The notes below the pieces were generated by a model. The model was not told the DNA's origin. It saw only the letters and a program-made list of their open reading frames with translations, and did no database searches. Made by a program: the position numbers and the translations under genes. Source: Deinandra increscens subsp. villosa (Eukaryota > Streptophyta > Magnoliopsida > Asterales > Asteraceae). From it: DNA of 64,000 bases. Positions 30,209 through 41,592 of this stretch are shown piece after piece; position 1 is the stretch's first letter, and every line of letters starts with the position of its first letter. Where the stretch lies: the NCBI GenBank assembly GCA_039602395.1, contig JBCNJP010000027.1, forward strand, positions 112,508,354 to 112,572,353. Reading direction: 5' to 3'.

Positions 30209-30310
30209 CTCGAAAAGTTGAATTCTGGTCGTCCAAACTTTATCTGAACCTCTATATGTGATCCGAACCTTATCCGAACCTCTGCCGAACCTAGCTTAGC
30301 CGAACGTGGT
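30209..30310 (-). repeat. Short TTCGG leader of C2
   Basis: Six or so CCGAACC/TCTGAACC words within 70 bases, upstream in sense of the C2 gag ATG. It is truncated at the junction with copia P. Confidence 0.6.
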
Positions 30311-30783
30311 GGTAGGAAAGCTAACGTTTTTTCTGCAATGATTTCCTTGTATGATGGTGTGGTGGCAGGAAAGCTAACGAGTGCTGAATTAACTGATGAA
30401 GATTATAAGCAGATTGATGCAGATGACTTATAACTCATGGATATCAATTGGTCAATGGCTATGCTGGTCCGGAGGGGTAAGAAATACATGCAAAGGACAG
30501 GGCGCAAGGATCTTAACCCGGAAGGAAAACTTGGTTTCGATAAATCCAAAGTCCGTTGCTACAATTGCCAGAACTACGGTCATTTTGCCAAAGAATGTAG
30601 TAATGGAAAGAAGCAAGAGACTTTTATAATGTATCAGAAATATGTGTCTCAAAGCGCAGAAACTATTTCTAAAATTTCAGAATTAAACAATTAAAACTTA
30701 GATCTTCAACGACAAGTTGAAAATTTTAAAAATTAAGCTTCCTTTGCAAGTTTCCTGTGCAAATATGAAACTTTAAAAGAAGT
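30311..30783 (+). pseudogene. Copia P Gag fragment with CCHC knuckle
   Basis: Frame with ELTDEDYKQIDADDL, one stop, then INWSMAMLVRRGKKYMQRTG and the knuckle CYNCQNYGHFAKEC at about residues 42-55 of the 30437-30694 frame. A Gln/Lys-rich coiled-coil start follows. A 12-base word GGAAAGCTAACG occurs twice (near 30314 and 30369) at the left junction. The gene is cut at 30783 by element L and resumes at 41593. Confidence 0.7.
30779..30783. repeat. Target-site duplication of L, left copy (GAAGT)
   Basis: GAAGT before TGTAACATCCC is repeated at 41593-41597 after ...GGCCTTACA. It shows L is one complete insertion into copia P. Confidence 0.93.
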
Positions 30784-33277
30784 TGTAACATCCCAAAATC
30801 CGTATTGCCTTAAAATACTATTTATTTTGGGTGGGGATCGGGTATGAGCTGTTTAATAATGATAAACCGACATGTTTAATGGAGTGGAGTTGCTTTTGTT
30901 TTACTTTGGTGACAAGTATGTTAATATAAAGAAAAGTCATGAAGGATGAAGGGTTTGTTTGTAAAATACAAGTAAGTGGTAAACTTTATCAATATAACAA
31001 AAGTTGAAGGGGGCAGTATGCACTTATGGGTTTATAACAAAAGACAGGAGATATGGGGAGGTCGTATGCGACTTCTGTACATCGCCATTCTCCCCTTATC
31101 CACCGCTAAATTCGTAAGCCACAATCAAAGGCATGCAAGCAGCGATTTTTGATAGGAGAGCAAGATTCTTAGAGCTTTAAGTCTTGCTACTCGATTGGAA
31201 GCTATAGTATAAGTATTTCTCATCTTCTTGTATGCTTAAATTTCGAATGGCATAAGAGAAATTGGAAGTTTCAAGCTGTAAATTGGTGTTATATGTGTTG
31301 CATGATGAATATATGAAGTCTTGGATACTTAGATACTAAGTTTGGTGGCTTAAACATGAAGTTTTGGGTGGGTGAAACCCCAAATACGAATTTATGTATA
31401 AAAGTTGGGGGTTTTTAAGTTATGTTGACTATTGGAAAGAAATCATACGTGTAGTGGATAGAAACGATTTATTGATGGTTATAGAGATAAGAAATTGTGA
31501 GTAGTTCTTGATATGCATAATTGGATAGGAAACTTGAATCAAGCAAGTGTATATATTATGGTTAAGTTTCTGCATACAAGGTGTTCGATGAAATGTCTAT
31601 TTGAACTTTTGTATAGAAAATTGTGGGGGATAATTGTTAATTGTGAGACATTGATTCTTACAATTTATTTATGCGTTGAATGCAAGTAAAAGGTTATTAT
31701 GGGACTATCGTAAGGTCTAGTATACTAATTGATGCTAAATGTGTAGTCTTGATGGGGATTAGTGAGATTATAGTTGAGCTGAGAGATTGGCTCATGGAAA
31801 GTCAAATTATACTTTGACATTGTTTGTGTGACTTGAGGTTTATTGAGATGCTAGACCATGAATCTTAAATGTGGATTGATTGCATAAATTGATGTATGAA
31901 AATGAGTTGAGCACCAAAAATAGAAAAGAGGCATATGTGTATACATGCTAAATGTCTTATCTATAACTTGACATTTATTATTGATAGATGCTATAGTTTA
32001 GTATGAGCCTAGCATGGAAGGAGGATCTCGTTGGATAATCAAGTTGAAAGAGTGAGCAACAATCCGGGTAATGGAAGTTAAAGCTCTCGAGGTAACATTT
32101 AAGAATGTTTAGTTTGTTATAAACTCTGTGTATGGCCTAGTTACTCATTAGTATGGGTAACTATCTATAATGAAATTGAGGTAGAATGATGAAGGAAATT
32201 GATATGGGTAAGGAATAGTGATATGTGGTTGTATGATATTGGCCTGGTTGGGCAAGGTTGGTAACATATGATTGGTTAAAGTAGTTTATTGCAAATACAT
32301 ATACATTATTATGTGATTTGATCGTGAATGGATTATGAGTTAGTTGAATATCATAGATGATTGTATGATGTTCGGGGCGCAAAATGATGTAGGATGTTTG
32401 TAGATAGATGAATGCTACAACATCGTATAGAAGTGTGGGATAATATAATAGTGACCCGTTTGGGTTTGATTGTGATGAGTGGCCTGTTTTGGTATATTAG
32501 CAGTAAATAACCCATTTGGGTTATGGTTGTGTATATTTTTTGCATATTAAGCGTAAGAAGGTGTTAAATGACCGGTTGGATAAAATGGTAGAGAATGACC
32601 CGGTAGGGGCAATGTGGGCAGATGATGTATGTGTAATTATGTGGAATATTGTAATGTGACCCGTAAGGGTAAAGATGAAGGTATATAACCTTTATGTGTT
32701 AGACTAACAACTGTAATGTAACACCTTGCGGTAATATAATTATGTGCAAGAAGTTGATATGAATTATGATCTTGAATTGAAATTGTTATAGCACTAGTGG
32801 CATGATGAGTTTGGATTGTTTAGAGGAAATAAAGTAATGGTCATGATATATGATCAAGCTGAGATGTAGTGTTTATTACCCGATTGGGTCGAGCTGTAGA
32901 GTTGAGACAAGGCGAAGGACTATGGGGGTTATAGTCCTCAAATTGTCCCAACAAGAAATCAAGTGGTTTGGCACAACGTATGGGTGTCAAGAGAATGATA
33001 TTATGAGGGTATTGCAGCTGAAATTATACTTAAAGAGTTGTTTTTGTAAAAGTGTGTTAATGGGTCAAACGGGTTAGGAGGGTAATTAATGTAAATGACT
33101 CCTTAACTCCGTTAAATTGGTGTGGATAGCTAAAGAATGGTCTACTAGCATGTGTGTGTGTATATATATATATATAGATATATGTATATGGGTGTTTTTA
33201 TAACTCGGTTAATTCAGGTTAGAAGAGCACAACGAATGGGGCAAAGTACAAGCGAAAAACTAAGTGAATGTGCAGGT

Positions 33278-33395
33278 GGTGGAGTCTGGGACGCCCAGAA
33301 GGTAGTCTGGACGCCTTGGGAGTCTGGACGCCCTTTTCTGGACGCAAGGGAGACTGGACGCCATTTTTGGAGTCTGCCAACGCCCCTGGACTATT
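33278..33395 (+). repeat. GTCTGGACGCC tract in the L LTR
   Basis: Five to seven copies of (G)TCTGGACGCC or close variants in about 115 bp, repeated in the 3' LTR at 41130-41240. The first copy reads TCTGGG-ACG-CCCAGA, a small palindrome. The copies are not evenly spaced. Confidence 0.65.
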
Positions 33396-33508
33396 TTTTT
33401 GAATTCTTCATGAATTGGATTGTATTGCGCGGTTTATTGCTTTAGGCCATTAATACTAATGTGTTACTAGTATTGGTGGCAGGTAAACGCTAGCGGGCGG
33501 GTCACGGT

Positions 33509-36334
33509 TGTCAAACCCCAACCGACGGCGGAATACGTCGGGGCGCGAAGATTGTCCAGATGCACACAACACTAATTCAAGTTGCGATATTCTTAATTAA
33601 ACCCATTTCCATGACATAGAATCAAACATAAACAAGTCATAATTCGAGATTACAATTCAACATAATATTCGAATAGAAAGTCATAAAGTCTAATGTTTTA
33701 TTTAATAAGGTCATCTAAGTTCCATGCAATCCTATGATGGCGGAGACAAAGAAATCAAACAGCAGCACCTGCAACATGTTTAACATAAAAGTCAACTACT
33801 AGAGTTGGTGAGTAAACATAGGTTTGTAAGCATTTCTTAGTATAAAGATAAGCGATTCATGATACTAGTGTTTCATTCAATCATGTAAACAAGGTCAATA
33901 GTGATGTGCACCAAACCTAGACAAGTAAGGGAGCAATCACCCGGCGCCCAAGCCAAGGCAGGCCAGGTGGGTTGTCAGCCAATAGATCTATCATTGTTGC
34001 CACGGCTCGATGGTTAATGGTACACAAGCGATTAGCGATTAGTGATTAGTGACAAGCGAATATCCACACATAGAATCCAACCAAGTATCACATAATAGAA
34101 TTCACACATAGCATACATGAGATCGCATAATAGTTTGAATATATAGATTGTAGAGATTTTGTATAACACACGTTGCACCCCAAAGTTTAAAAGGAAAAGG
34201 GGCTATGAATACTCACCTCACGGGTGAATCGAGAAGAAAAGATAAGCGATAGCGATGCGCGAATATCACGTCTGGAGATCACCTTTATGATTGACCGAGA
34301 TTGAACCATCATAGACAAATGAGTAAAGTGAGAAACCGACACTTGATACGACACGACACGACACGACTTAACCAAATCACAACTCATTGGTGTTTTACTC
34401 AAGTGATAGCGTACGGGCTTAGTTTGGGTTCAAGATAATACTCTAAGTAATGTTAAGAGATCCTAATCTAGCAAACAAGCATAGAAGTCAAACTAGGTCA
34501 ACAAAAGTCAACAAATTCAAATTCCATGATAGTAAATCAAGGTAATGCACATGGTTAACATTTAGGATCAGATCTAACATGAGTCATTATAGATTTATAG
34601 ATCTACTAAAATCTAGCATGATCCTAGCCTAGTTTAACATGTATCTAGCCATATCTAATTCACAAATCGGCTTTTGATTCACAAAATAATCCCTATTTGA
34701 GCATGCATGGTAGATCTATCATTTAAATACATAAAGACTCATGGTTGATAGCATTACATACAGATCCTACAAGAAAACTATAGATCTAAACAAGTTATGA
34801 GGCAAAAATGTCATTTTGAAGCTTTATGACACACATTTCTACCCTAGATGACACACATGATAAGATCTAGCCATTTATCAAGGAAAAATCCAAACTTGAT
34901 GATTATAATACATGGATCTAGTCCTAAACAACATTCATGAAGCAAATCAAGTCCATTTGAAACATAAAGATTGAATCTTGATGAGTAAATCCCTAGATCT
35001 AGCCCTAGATGACATGCATTTCATAAATCTAGACATGTTGGCACATAAAAATCCAATCTTGATCAAGGAAACCCTAGATCTATAACATATTAATGATTTA
35101 TCATGACAAGATCTCTGATCCATGCACAAGCCTACAACTTTCATGGAGATCTATACATCAAATTGCATGAGAAACCTAGATCTAAGGAGATTTCATCATG
35201 AAATCAAGTTACATAACAAAATCATGCAAAAAGGTGGAACCTTTAATCATACAAACCCTAGATCTATCATCTACAACATGGATTCAAGCTAAATAACCCA
35301 TAAAGTTTGCATCTTGATGGGAGTAGAAGAGAAGATTCAAGATGCAAAGACAAGGTTTGAAGATTACTAACCGAAAGGGATGATTTCTAGGTGATCCTAA
35401 GCAATAAAGCTTGAAACTTGGGCCTTGAATCTTCAAAGAACTTCACCTCTCATGTTTACAGCCGTTTTAGGGTTTTGGGAGTGATTTGGAGCTGAATGGG
35501 GAGAGCATGGAGGCATAATGATGCTTATATAGTGGAACATTAGGGTTTGGCTGGAAATAGGGTAGCAAGCGTATCGCCTGGGACACTGGGAGGCTCCAGG
35601 CGATACGCCTGGAGCTTGCCCGGGTGTCCACTTTGTTGTTTCATCGATTCGCGTGCTCGGTTTGTCGTTTTTCGATGTTTTCGAGTCCCGTTTTCTCCCA
35701 AATCACCCAAATAATGGTCCCATCATGTTCATTACATTAAATCCACTCAAAATGATAACAAATATGTCACGTAACACTAATGTATACACAAATTGGGTCA
35801 AACATGCAATTTTGGTCGGTTTTGCCGTACGTATCACTTCTAAGCAATTCACCTACGATTTGTGACTCAATCAAGTGGGTGATGACTCAAGACATCATGT
35901 GTGATCATAAATGTCCTAAAGACTCATAAATATGACAAATCTGACATTCGATACTCAAAAACGTGATCTCCCGGTTAAAATCGAATTCGCGCGGGATTTA
36001 CCGAACGTTCACCGTTTTCGTTCTAAACCTCAAATCCATGCACGTCCTCACATGTATTCACTTGTATGCTTAACTAGTATCACATACAAGTCTCGTACAT
36101 GATTGGATTGCTTGAATTCCCGGTTAAACAGAATTATCGGTGTATTGGCGGTAAAGTCCAAAATAGTGACAAATTGAATATCAAATCGATTAACGAAATA
36201 TAATAATGAATCCAACACCATAAAATAAAGTATAAAACATCATGATTAAACATAATTCCCCATTCGATTATCAATCAAGGGTTTCGGGTTACAAAATGGA
36301 TCGAATCGGATAACCGAAAATCATAAATGTTACA
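33509..36334 (-). repeat. Solo gypsy LTR nested in the L 5' LTR
   Basis: 2,826 bp, TGTCAAACCCC...AAATGTTACA on the plus strand, flanked by ACGGT at 33504-33508 and 36335-36339. The uninterrupted site exists in the L 3' LTR at about 41358. Sense is probably minus, because a minus-strand TATATAAG box is at 35523-35531. No interior is present, so the element was removed by LTR-LTR recombination. Its body has no genes. Confidence 0.88.
35523..35618 (-). promoter_or_regulatory. Solo LTR promoter: TATA box and 13-bp palindrome
   Basis: The arms GCGTATCGCCTGG (35579-35591) and CCAGGCGATACGC (35606-35618) pair perfectly around 14 bases. The minus-strand TATA box lies 48 bp beyond in sense. Confidence 0.7.
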
Positions 36335-36574
36335 ACGGTCGAACCGGGAAGCTCATGGAACCGAACACACCTCTGTTTTGGGATATTTGTGGTTATTTTG
36401 GTAAATGAAGTTGTATGTTGCGTACTCTGATGAGACGTGTATCTTAAACATGTTTTGATTGTGTGTGAAGTTGACTGATAATTATCGGATTTTGAAGTAC
36501 TTAAGTAATGAAATTTTCAAATCCATATTTTTATCAATTGAATACACATCTAAGCGGGATGGGGCCTTACAAGT

Positions 36575-36587
36575 TGGTATCAGAGCC
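36575..36587 (+). other. Primer binding site of L
   Basis: TGGTATCAGAGCC, three bases after the LTR end at 36571. Confidence 0.92.
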
Positions 36588-36770
36588 ACGGTTTGAGGGA
36601 TTCAAGTGTCGTGGGGGCACTTGAACTCAAACCAAGTGCTCGTGATGGGATAGGGTGTTCGGTTCAAGGCTCGATCTTGTCGCCCGGTAAGTGATCCTTA
36701 CATGAATTATATCTTGTTAATATTATAAATTGATAAATGAGATGTGATGACCACTACTGTGGTCGAATTG

Positions 36771-37284
36771 AAAGCTGAATTTGATTGTAAAGCTGTGAAT
36801 GTGTATATGCGGTAAAGCTGAATCTGGTTGTAAAGCTGTGATTGTGTATGTGCAGTAAAGCTGAATCTGATTGTAAAGTTGTGAGTGTGTATGTGCGTTA
36901 AAGCTGAATCTAATTGTAAAGCTGTGAATGTGTATATGCGGTAAAGCTGAATCAGATTGTAAAGATGTGAGTGTGTATGTACGGTAAAGCTGGATTTGAT
37001 TGTAAATCTGTGAGTGTGTATGTGCGGTAAAGCTGAATCTGATTGTAAAACTGTGAGTGTGTATGTACGTTAAAGCTGAATCTGATTGTAAAGCTCTGAT
37101 TGTGTATGTGCGGTAAAGCTGAATCTGATTGTAAAGCTATGAGTGTGTATGTGCACTAAAGCTGAATATGATTGTAAAGTTGTGATTGTGTGTGCGGTAA
37201 AGTTGAATGTGATAGAAAAGCTGTGAGTATATTTGTGCGTTAAAGCAGAGTGTGATGACTATGCAATGATGTCATGATTGTTTA
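36771..37284 (+). repeat. 43-bp tandem array in L internal domain
   Basis: AAAGCTGAAT-type units start at 36771, 36814, 36857, 36900, 36943, 36986, 37029, 37072, 37115 and 37158, exactly 43 bases apart, then at 37199 (41) and 37242. Each unit is two related halves, GTAAAGCTGAATCTGATT and GTAAAGCTGTGAGTGTGTAT, plus a TGTGCG spacer. No frame is open through it. Confidence 0.92.
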
Positions 37285-37536
37285 GAATTATTAGAGCGGA
37301 ATGTGAAGATGATGTGGTGATTAGTGATAGCGGGATAGAATGATGATGTGATTGAATATATATGATAAAGCGGAACGTGATAATGATAACATGATTGTAT
37401 ATGATTTTTAGAGGGGAATGTGATAATACTATTGTTCCATATGATTTTTAGATTGCAGTGGGAATGAAGTATGTAGAGGAAAGTTGCATGAATGAAATCA
37501 TGTAAGATATAGAGTGTGAATGATGAGCATAGTAAA
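37285..37536 (+). other. Degenerate spacer after the L tandem array
   Basis: AT- and G-rich, with partial echoes of the array (GCGGAATGTGA, GCGGGATAGAATG, GCGGAACGTGA) about 50 bases apart. No gene is seen. Confidence 0.5.
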
Positions 37537-38152
37537 AATCCTACTTGTACGAATCGTGTAGGATTGAGTTGGAAATTTTTAGAATGATGGAATTCTATCG
37601 GTATAGGTCATGAAGGACAATGATGTAAGTGTGTATGGGTGATCTATCTTAATTGTGATAATAAATAACATGAAAATGAAAAGATGTAAAATTCTACTTG
37701 TGCTAATAAGATAGAATGAAGTGTGATGCAAGAGTGAATGCTGGAACTCTACGTGTATCCATAAGTAGAGAATGAGTGTGGGAATGTTAAACGATTCGAA
37801 AGTCTACATGTATGATCAATGTAGAATAAGTATGATGATGTTAAGTGTGGTGAAATTCTACCTAGATTAACTATGTAGAATAGAGTGTGTGTAAAGAGTA
37901 AAAGCGGTAAACCTCTACTTTGTGACAACTAAATAGGGTAACGTAGGTGTGTTAATCTCGAATGTGATAGCTGAATAGAAGATTTGAAGGTTGAGGGTTA
38001 TACGTGGGGAGAATCTATTTTGTAGAAGCAAAATAGAAAAAAATCTAAGTCGTATGTAATTGCATTTAGGGGTCTACTTTGTGTGAAACAAGTAGAGAAA
38101 TAAATGTTGTGAGTATTAAGTGGAGATGCCTACTTGTGTTAACCAAGTCAGG
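37537..38152 (+). repeat. Array of nine imperfect hairpins in L
   Basis: Inverted repeats of the form TCTAC-TTGT...ACAAGTAGA lie at about 37537-37565, 37691-37717, 37745-37772, 37799-37826, 37853-37882, 37911-37939, 38012-38039, 38070-38099 and 38128-38152. The best is TCTACTTTGT...ACAAGTAGA at 38072-38097. Arms differ between units while still pairing. Confidence 0.7.
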
Positions 38153-38618
38153 TGTATGGATGGAAGACATTCGATCAGAGGCAATGACATGGGTATGGGG
38201 TATGGATAAGCCCGTCAAAATGATAGGTATGATATACGAGCGAAAGGCTGGATGAATGTCAATGGCCATTTAAAATGATGGCAAGGCATATTAAATTGCA
38301 ACTATGAGGGAATGTGGGAGGTTGAATAAAGGCTATGAGCCGACTGGTATCATGGATCATGGAAAGAAAAGAAAGGGAATGTGAATTTGAAATGAGGAAT
38401 AAAAGATAAGTGGCTAAACGATATAGAGTGTTATAGTGATGATGAATTGTAAAGTTATCAATACTAATTGGTGAAAAGCCTCTCGGGTAATGCAAATAGG
38501 CATGAGGGTGACCAGGTTTAAGTAAATGTAAAAAGGTGGATAGAGGTAGAAGAGTGAGTGGAAATATCTCTATAGGAAGATAAGTATATGACATAGTTTC
38601 GGGGACGAAACTCCCTTT
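38153..38618 (+). other. L internal 3' segment, no gene seen
   Basis: Purine-rich DNA before the polypurine tract. The longest open frame (minus 38259-38645) is not supported by any recognisable motif. The phrase TTTCGGGGACGAAACTCCCTTTAAG lies near the end; GACGAAAA-type phrases sit beside the purine tract in many gypsy elements. Confidence 0.5.
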
Positions 38619-38637
38619 AAGGGGGGGGGGGGGGATT
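38619..38637 (+). other. Polypurine tract of L
   Basis: AA followed by 14 G and ATT, directly before the 3' LTR TGTAACATCCC. Confidence 0.8.
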
Positions 38638-41592
38638 TGTAACATCCCAAAATCTGTATTGCCTTAAAGTACTATTTATTTTAGGTGGGGATCGGGTATG
38701 AGCTGTATAATAATGATAAACCGACATGTTTAATGGAGTGGAGTTGCTTTTGTTTTACTTTGGTGAAAAGTATGTTAATATAAAGAAAAGTCATGAAGGA
38801 TGAAGGGTTTGTTTATAAAATACAAGTAAGTGGTAAACTTTATCAATATAGCAAAAGTTAAAGGGGGCAGTATGCATTTATGGGTTTATAACAAAAAACA
38901 GGAGATATGGGGAGGTCGTATGCGACTTCTGTACATCGCCATTCTCCCCTTCTCCACCGCTAAATTCGTGAGCCACAATCAAGGGCATGCAAGCTGCGAT
39001 TTTTGATAGGAGAGCAAGATTCTTAGAGCTTTAAGTCTTGCTACTCGATTGGAAGCTATAGTGTAAGTATTTCTCATCTTCTTGTATGCTTAAATTTCAA
39101 ATGGCATAAGAGAAATTGGAAGTTTCAAGCTGTAAATTGGTGTTATATGTGTTGCATGATGAATATATGAAGTCTTGGATACTTAGATACTAAGTTTGGT
39201 GGCTTAAACATCAAGTTTTGGGTGGGTGAAACCCCAAATATGAATTTATGTATAAAAGTTGGGGGTTTTTAAGTTATGTTGACTATTGGAAAGAAATCAT
39301 ACGTGTAGTAGATAGAAACGATTTATTGATGGTTATAGAGATAAGAAATTGTGAGTAGTTCTTGATATGCATAATTGGATAGGAAACTTGAATCAAGCAA
39401 GTGTATATATTATGGTTAAGTTTCTGCATACAAGGTGTTCGATGAAATGTCTATTTGAACTTTTGTATAGAAAATTGTGGGGGATAATTGTTAATTGTGA
39501 GAGATTGATTCTTACAATTTATTTATGCGTTGAATGCAAGTAAAAGGTTATTATGGGACTATCGTAAGGTCTAGTATACTAATTGATGCTAAATGTGTAG
39601 TCTTGATGGGGATTAGTGAGATTATAGTTGAGCTGAGAGATTGGCTCATGGAAAGTCAAATTATACTTTGACATTGTTTGTGTGACTTGAGGTTTATTGA
39701 GATGCTAGACCATGAATCTTAAATGTGGATTGATTGCATAAATTGATGTATGAAAATGAGTTGAGCACCAAAAATAGAAAAGAGGCATATGTGTATACAT
39801 GCTAAATGTCTTATCTATAACTTGACATTTATTATTGGTAGATGCTATAGTTTAGTATGAGCCTAGCATGGAAGGAGGATCTCGTTGGATAATCAAGTTG
39901 AAAGAGTGAGCAACAATCCGGGTAATGGAAGTTAAAGCTCTCGAGGTAACATTTAAGAATGTTTAGTTTGTTATAAACTCTGTGTATGGCCTAGTTACTC
40001 ATTAGTATGGGTAACTATCTATAATGAAATTGAGGTAGAATGATGAAGGAAACTGATATGGGTAAGGAATAGTGATATGTGGTTGTATGATATTGGCCTG
40101 GTTGGGCAAGGTTGGTAACATATGATTGGTTAAAGTAGTTTATTGCAAATACATATACATTATTATGTGATTTGATCGTGAATGGATTATGAGTTAGTTG
40201 AATATCATAGATGATTGTATGATGTTCGGGGCGCAAAATGATGTAGGATGTTTGTAGATAGATGAATGCTACAACATCGTATAGAAGTGTGGGATAATAT
40301 AATAGTGACCCGTTTGGGTTTGATTATGATGAGTGGCCTGTTTTGGTATATTAGCAGTAAATAACCCATTTGGGTTATGGTTGTGTATATATGTTGCATA
40401 TTAAGCGTAAGAAGGTGTTAAATGACCCGTTGGATAAAATGGTAGAGAATGACCCGGTAGGGGCAATTTGGGCAGATGATGTATGTGTAATTATGTGGAA
40501 TATTGTAATGTGACCCGTAAGGGTAAAGATGAAGGTATATAACCTTTATGTGTTAGACTAACAACTGTAATGTAACACCTTGCGGTCATATAATTATGTG
40601 CAAGAAGTTGATATGAATTATGATCTTGAATTGAAATTGTTATAGCACTAGTGGCATGATGAGTTTGGATTGTTTAGAGGAAATAAAGTAATGGTCATGA
40701 TATATGATCAAGCTGAGATGTATTGTTTATGACCCGATTGGGTCGAGCTGTAGAGTTGAGACAAGGCGAAGGACTATGGGGGTTATAGTCCTCAAATTGT
40801 CCCAACAAGAAATCAAGTGGTTTGGCACAACGTATGGGTGTCAAGAGAATGATATTATGAGGGAATTGCAGCTGAAATTATACTTAAAGAGTTGTTGTTG
40901 TAAAAGTGTGTTAATGGGTGAAACGGGTTAAGAGGGTAATTAATGTAAATGACTCCTTACCTCCGTTAAATTGGTTTGGATAGCTAAAGGATGGTCTACT
41001 AGCATGTGTGTGTATATATATATATATAAATATATGTATATGGGTGTTTTTATAACTCGGTTAATTCGGGTTAGAAGAGCACAACGAATGGGGAAAGTAC
41101 AAGCGAAAAACTAAGTGAATGTGTAGGTGGGGGAGTCTGGGACGCCCAGAAGGGAGTCTGGACGCCTGGGGAGTCTCGACGCCCTTTTCTGGACGCAAGG
41201 GAGACTGGACGCCATTTTTGGAGTCTGCCAACGCCCCTGGACTATTTTTCTTGAATTCTTCATGAATTGGATTGTATTGCGCGGTTTATTGCTTTAGTCC
41301 ATTAATACTAATGTGTTACTAGTATTGGTGGCAGGTAAACGCTAGCGAGCGGGTCACGGTCGAACCGGGAAGCTCATGGAACCGAACACACCTCTGTTTT
41401 GGGATATTTGTGGTTATTTTGGTAAATGAAGTTGTATGTTGCGTACTCTGATGAGACGTGTATCTTAAACATGTTTTGATTGAGTGTGAAGTTGACCGAT
41501 AATTATCGGATTTTGAAGTACTTAAGTAATGAAATTTTCAAATCCATATTTTTATCAATTGAATACACATCTAAGCGGGATGGGGCCTTACA
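38638..41592 (+). repeat. L 3' LTR
   Basis: 2,955 bp, uninterrupted. Differences from the 5' LTR are clustered in the first 350 bases (for example CCGTATT/CTGTATT, TTGGGTG/TTAGGTG). It is followed by GAAGT. Confidence 0.92.

Larger units (their letters stand above)
24922..30310 (-). mobile_element. Copia C2, second pol-less copy of the C1 family
   Basis: Read leftward: TTCGG leader (30310-30210), Gag N-terminal domain, first knuckle, coiled coil, Lys-rich block, second knuckle remnant, 3' non-coding region with three ~90-bp units, short conserved ORF, purine tract and LTR (25293-24922). No pol genes. The 5' LTR is missing; beyond 30310 the sequence becomes copia P. Confidence 0.75.
30784..36571 (+). 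repeat. L 5' LTR, enlarged by a nested solo LTR
   Basis: TGTAACATCCC...GGGGCCTTACA. Bases 33509-36339 are a later insertion with its duplication; removing it leaves 2,957 bp, matching the 3' LTR. A TA microsatellite lies at about 33162-33185 and a GTCTGGACGCC tract at 33280-33390. ORFs of 60-75 codons recur in both LTRs and are not genes. Confidence 0.9.
30784..41592 (+). mobile_element. Element L: large LTR element with no coding capacity (LARD-like)
   Basis: 10,809 bp including a nested solo LTR. Native LTRs are about 2,955 bp, and the internal domain (36572-38637) is only 2,066 bp. It has a perfect Met-type primer site and a long polypurine tract but no gag or pol. It resembles large retrotransposon derivatives, which are mobilised in trans. 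LTR ends TGTAACATCCC...GGCCTTACA are gypsy-like. The two LTRs differ at roughly 2 percent by eye, so it is older than R and Tekay. Confidence 0.85.

Noticed and set aside
32161..32545. Minus-strand ORFs repeated at 40015-40399
   Set aside because: They lie in the same position of both L LTRs, lack domains and are short; LTR body sequence, not genes.
36771..37284. CRISPR-like regular repeat
   Set aside because: Units are contiguous 43-bp tandem repeats with no unique spacers, in plant retroelement DNA.
36572..38637. Gene in the L interior
   Set aside because: Best frame (minus 38259-38645) has no start context or motif and runs through the purine tract.
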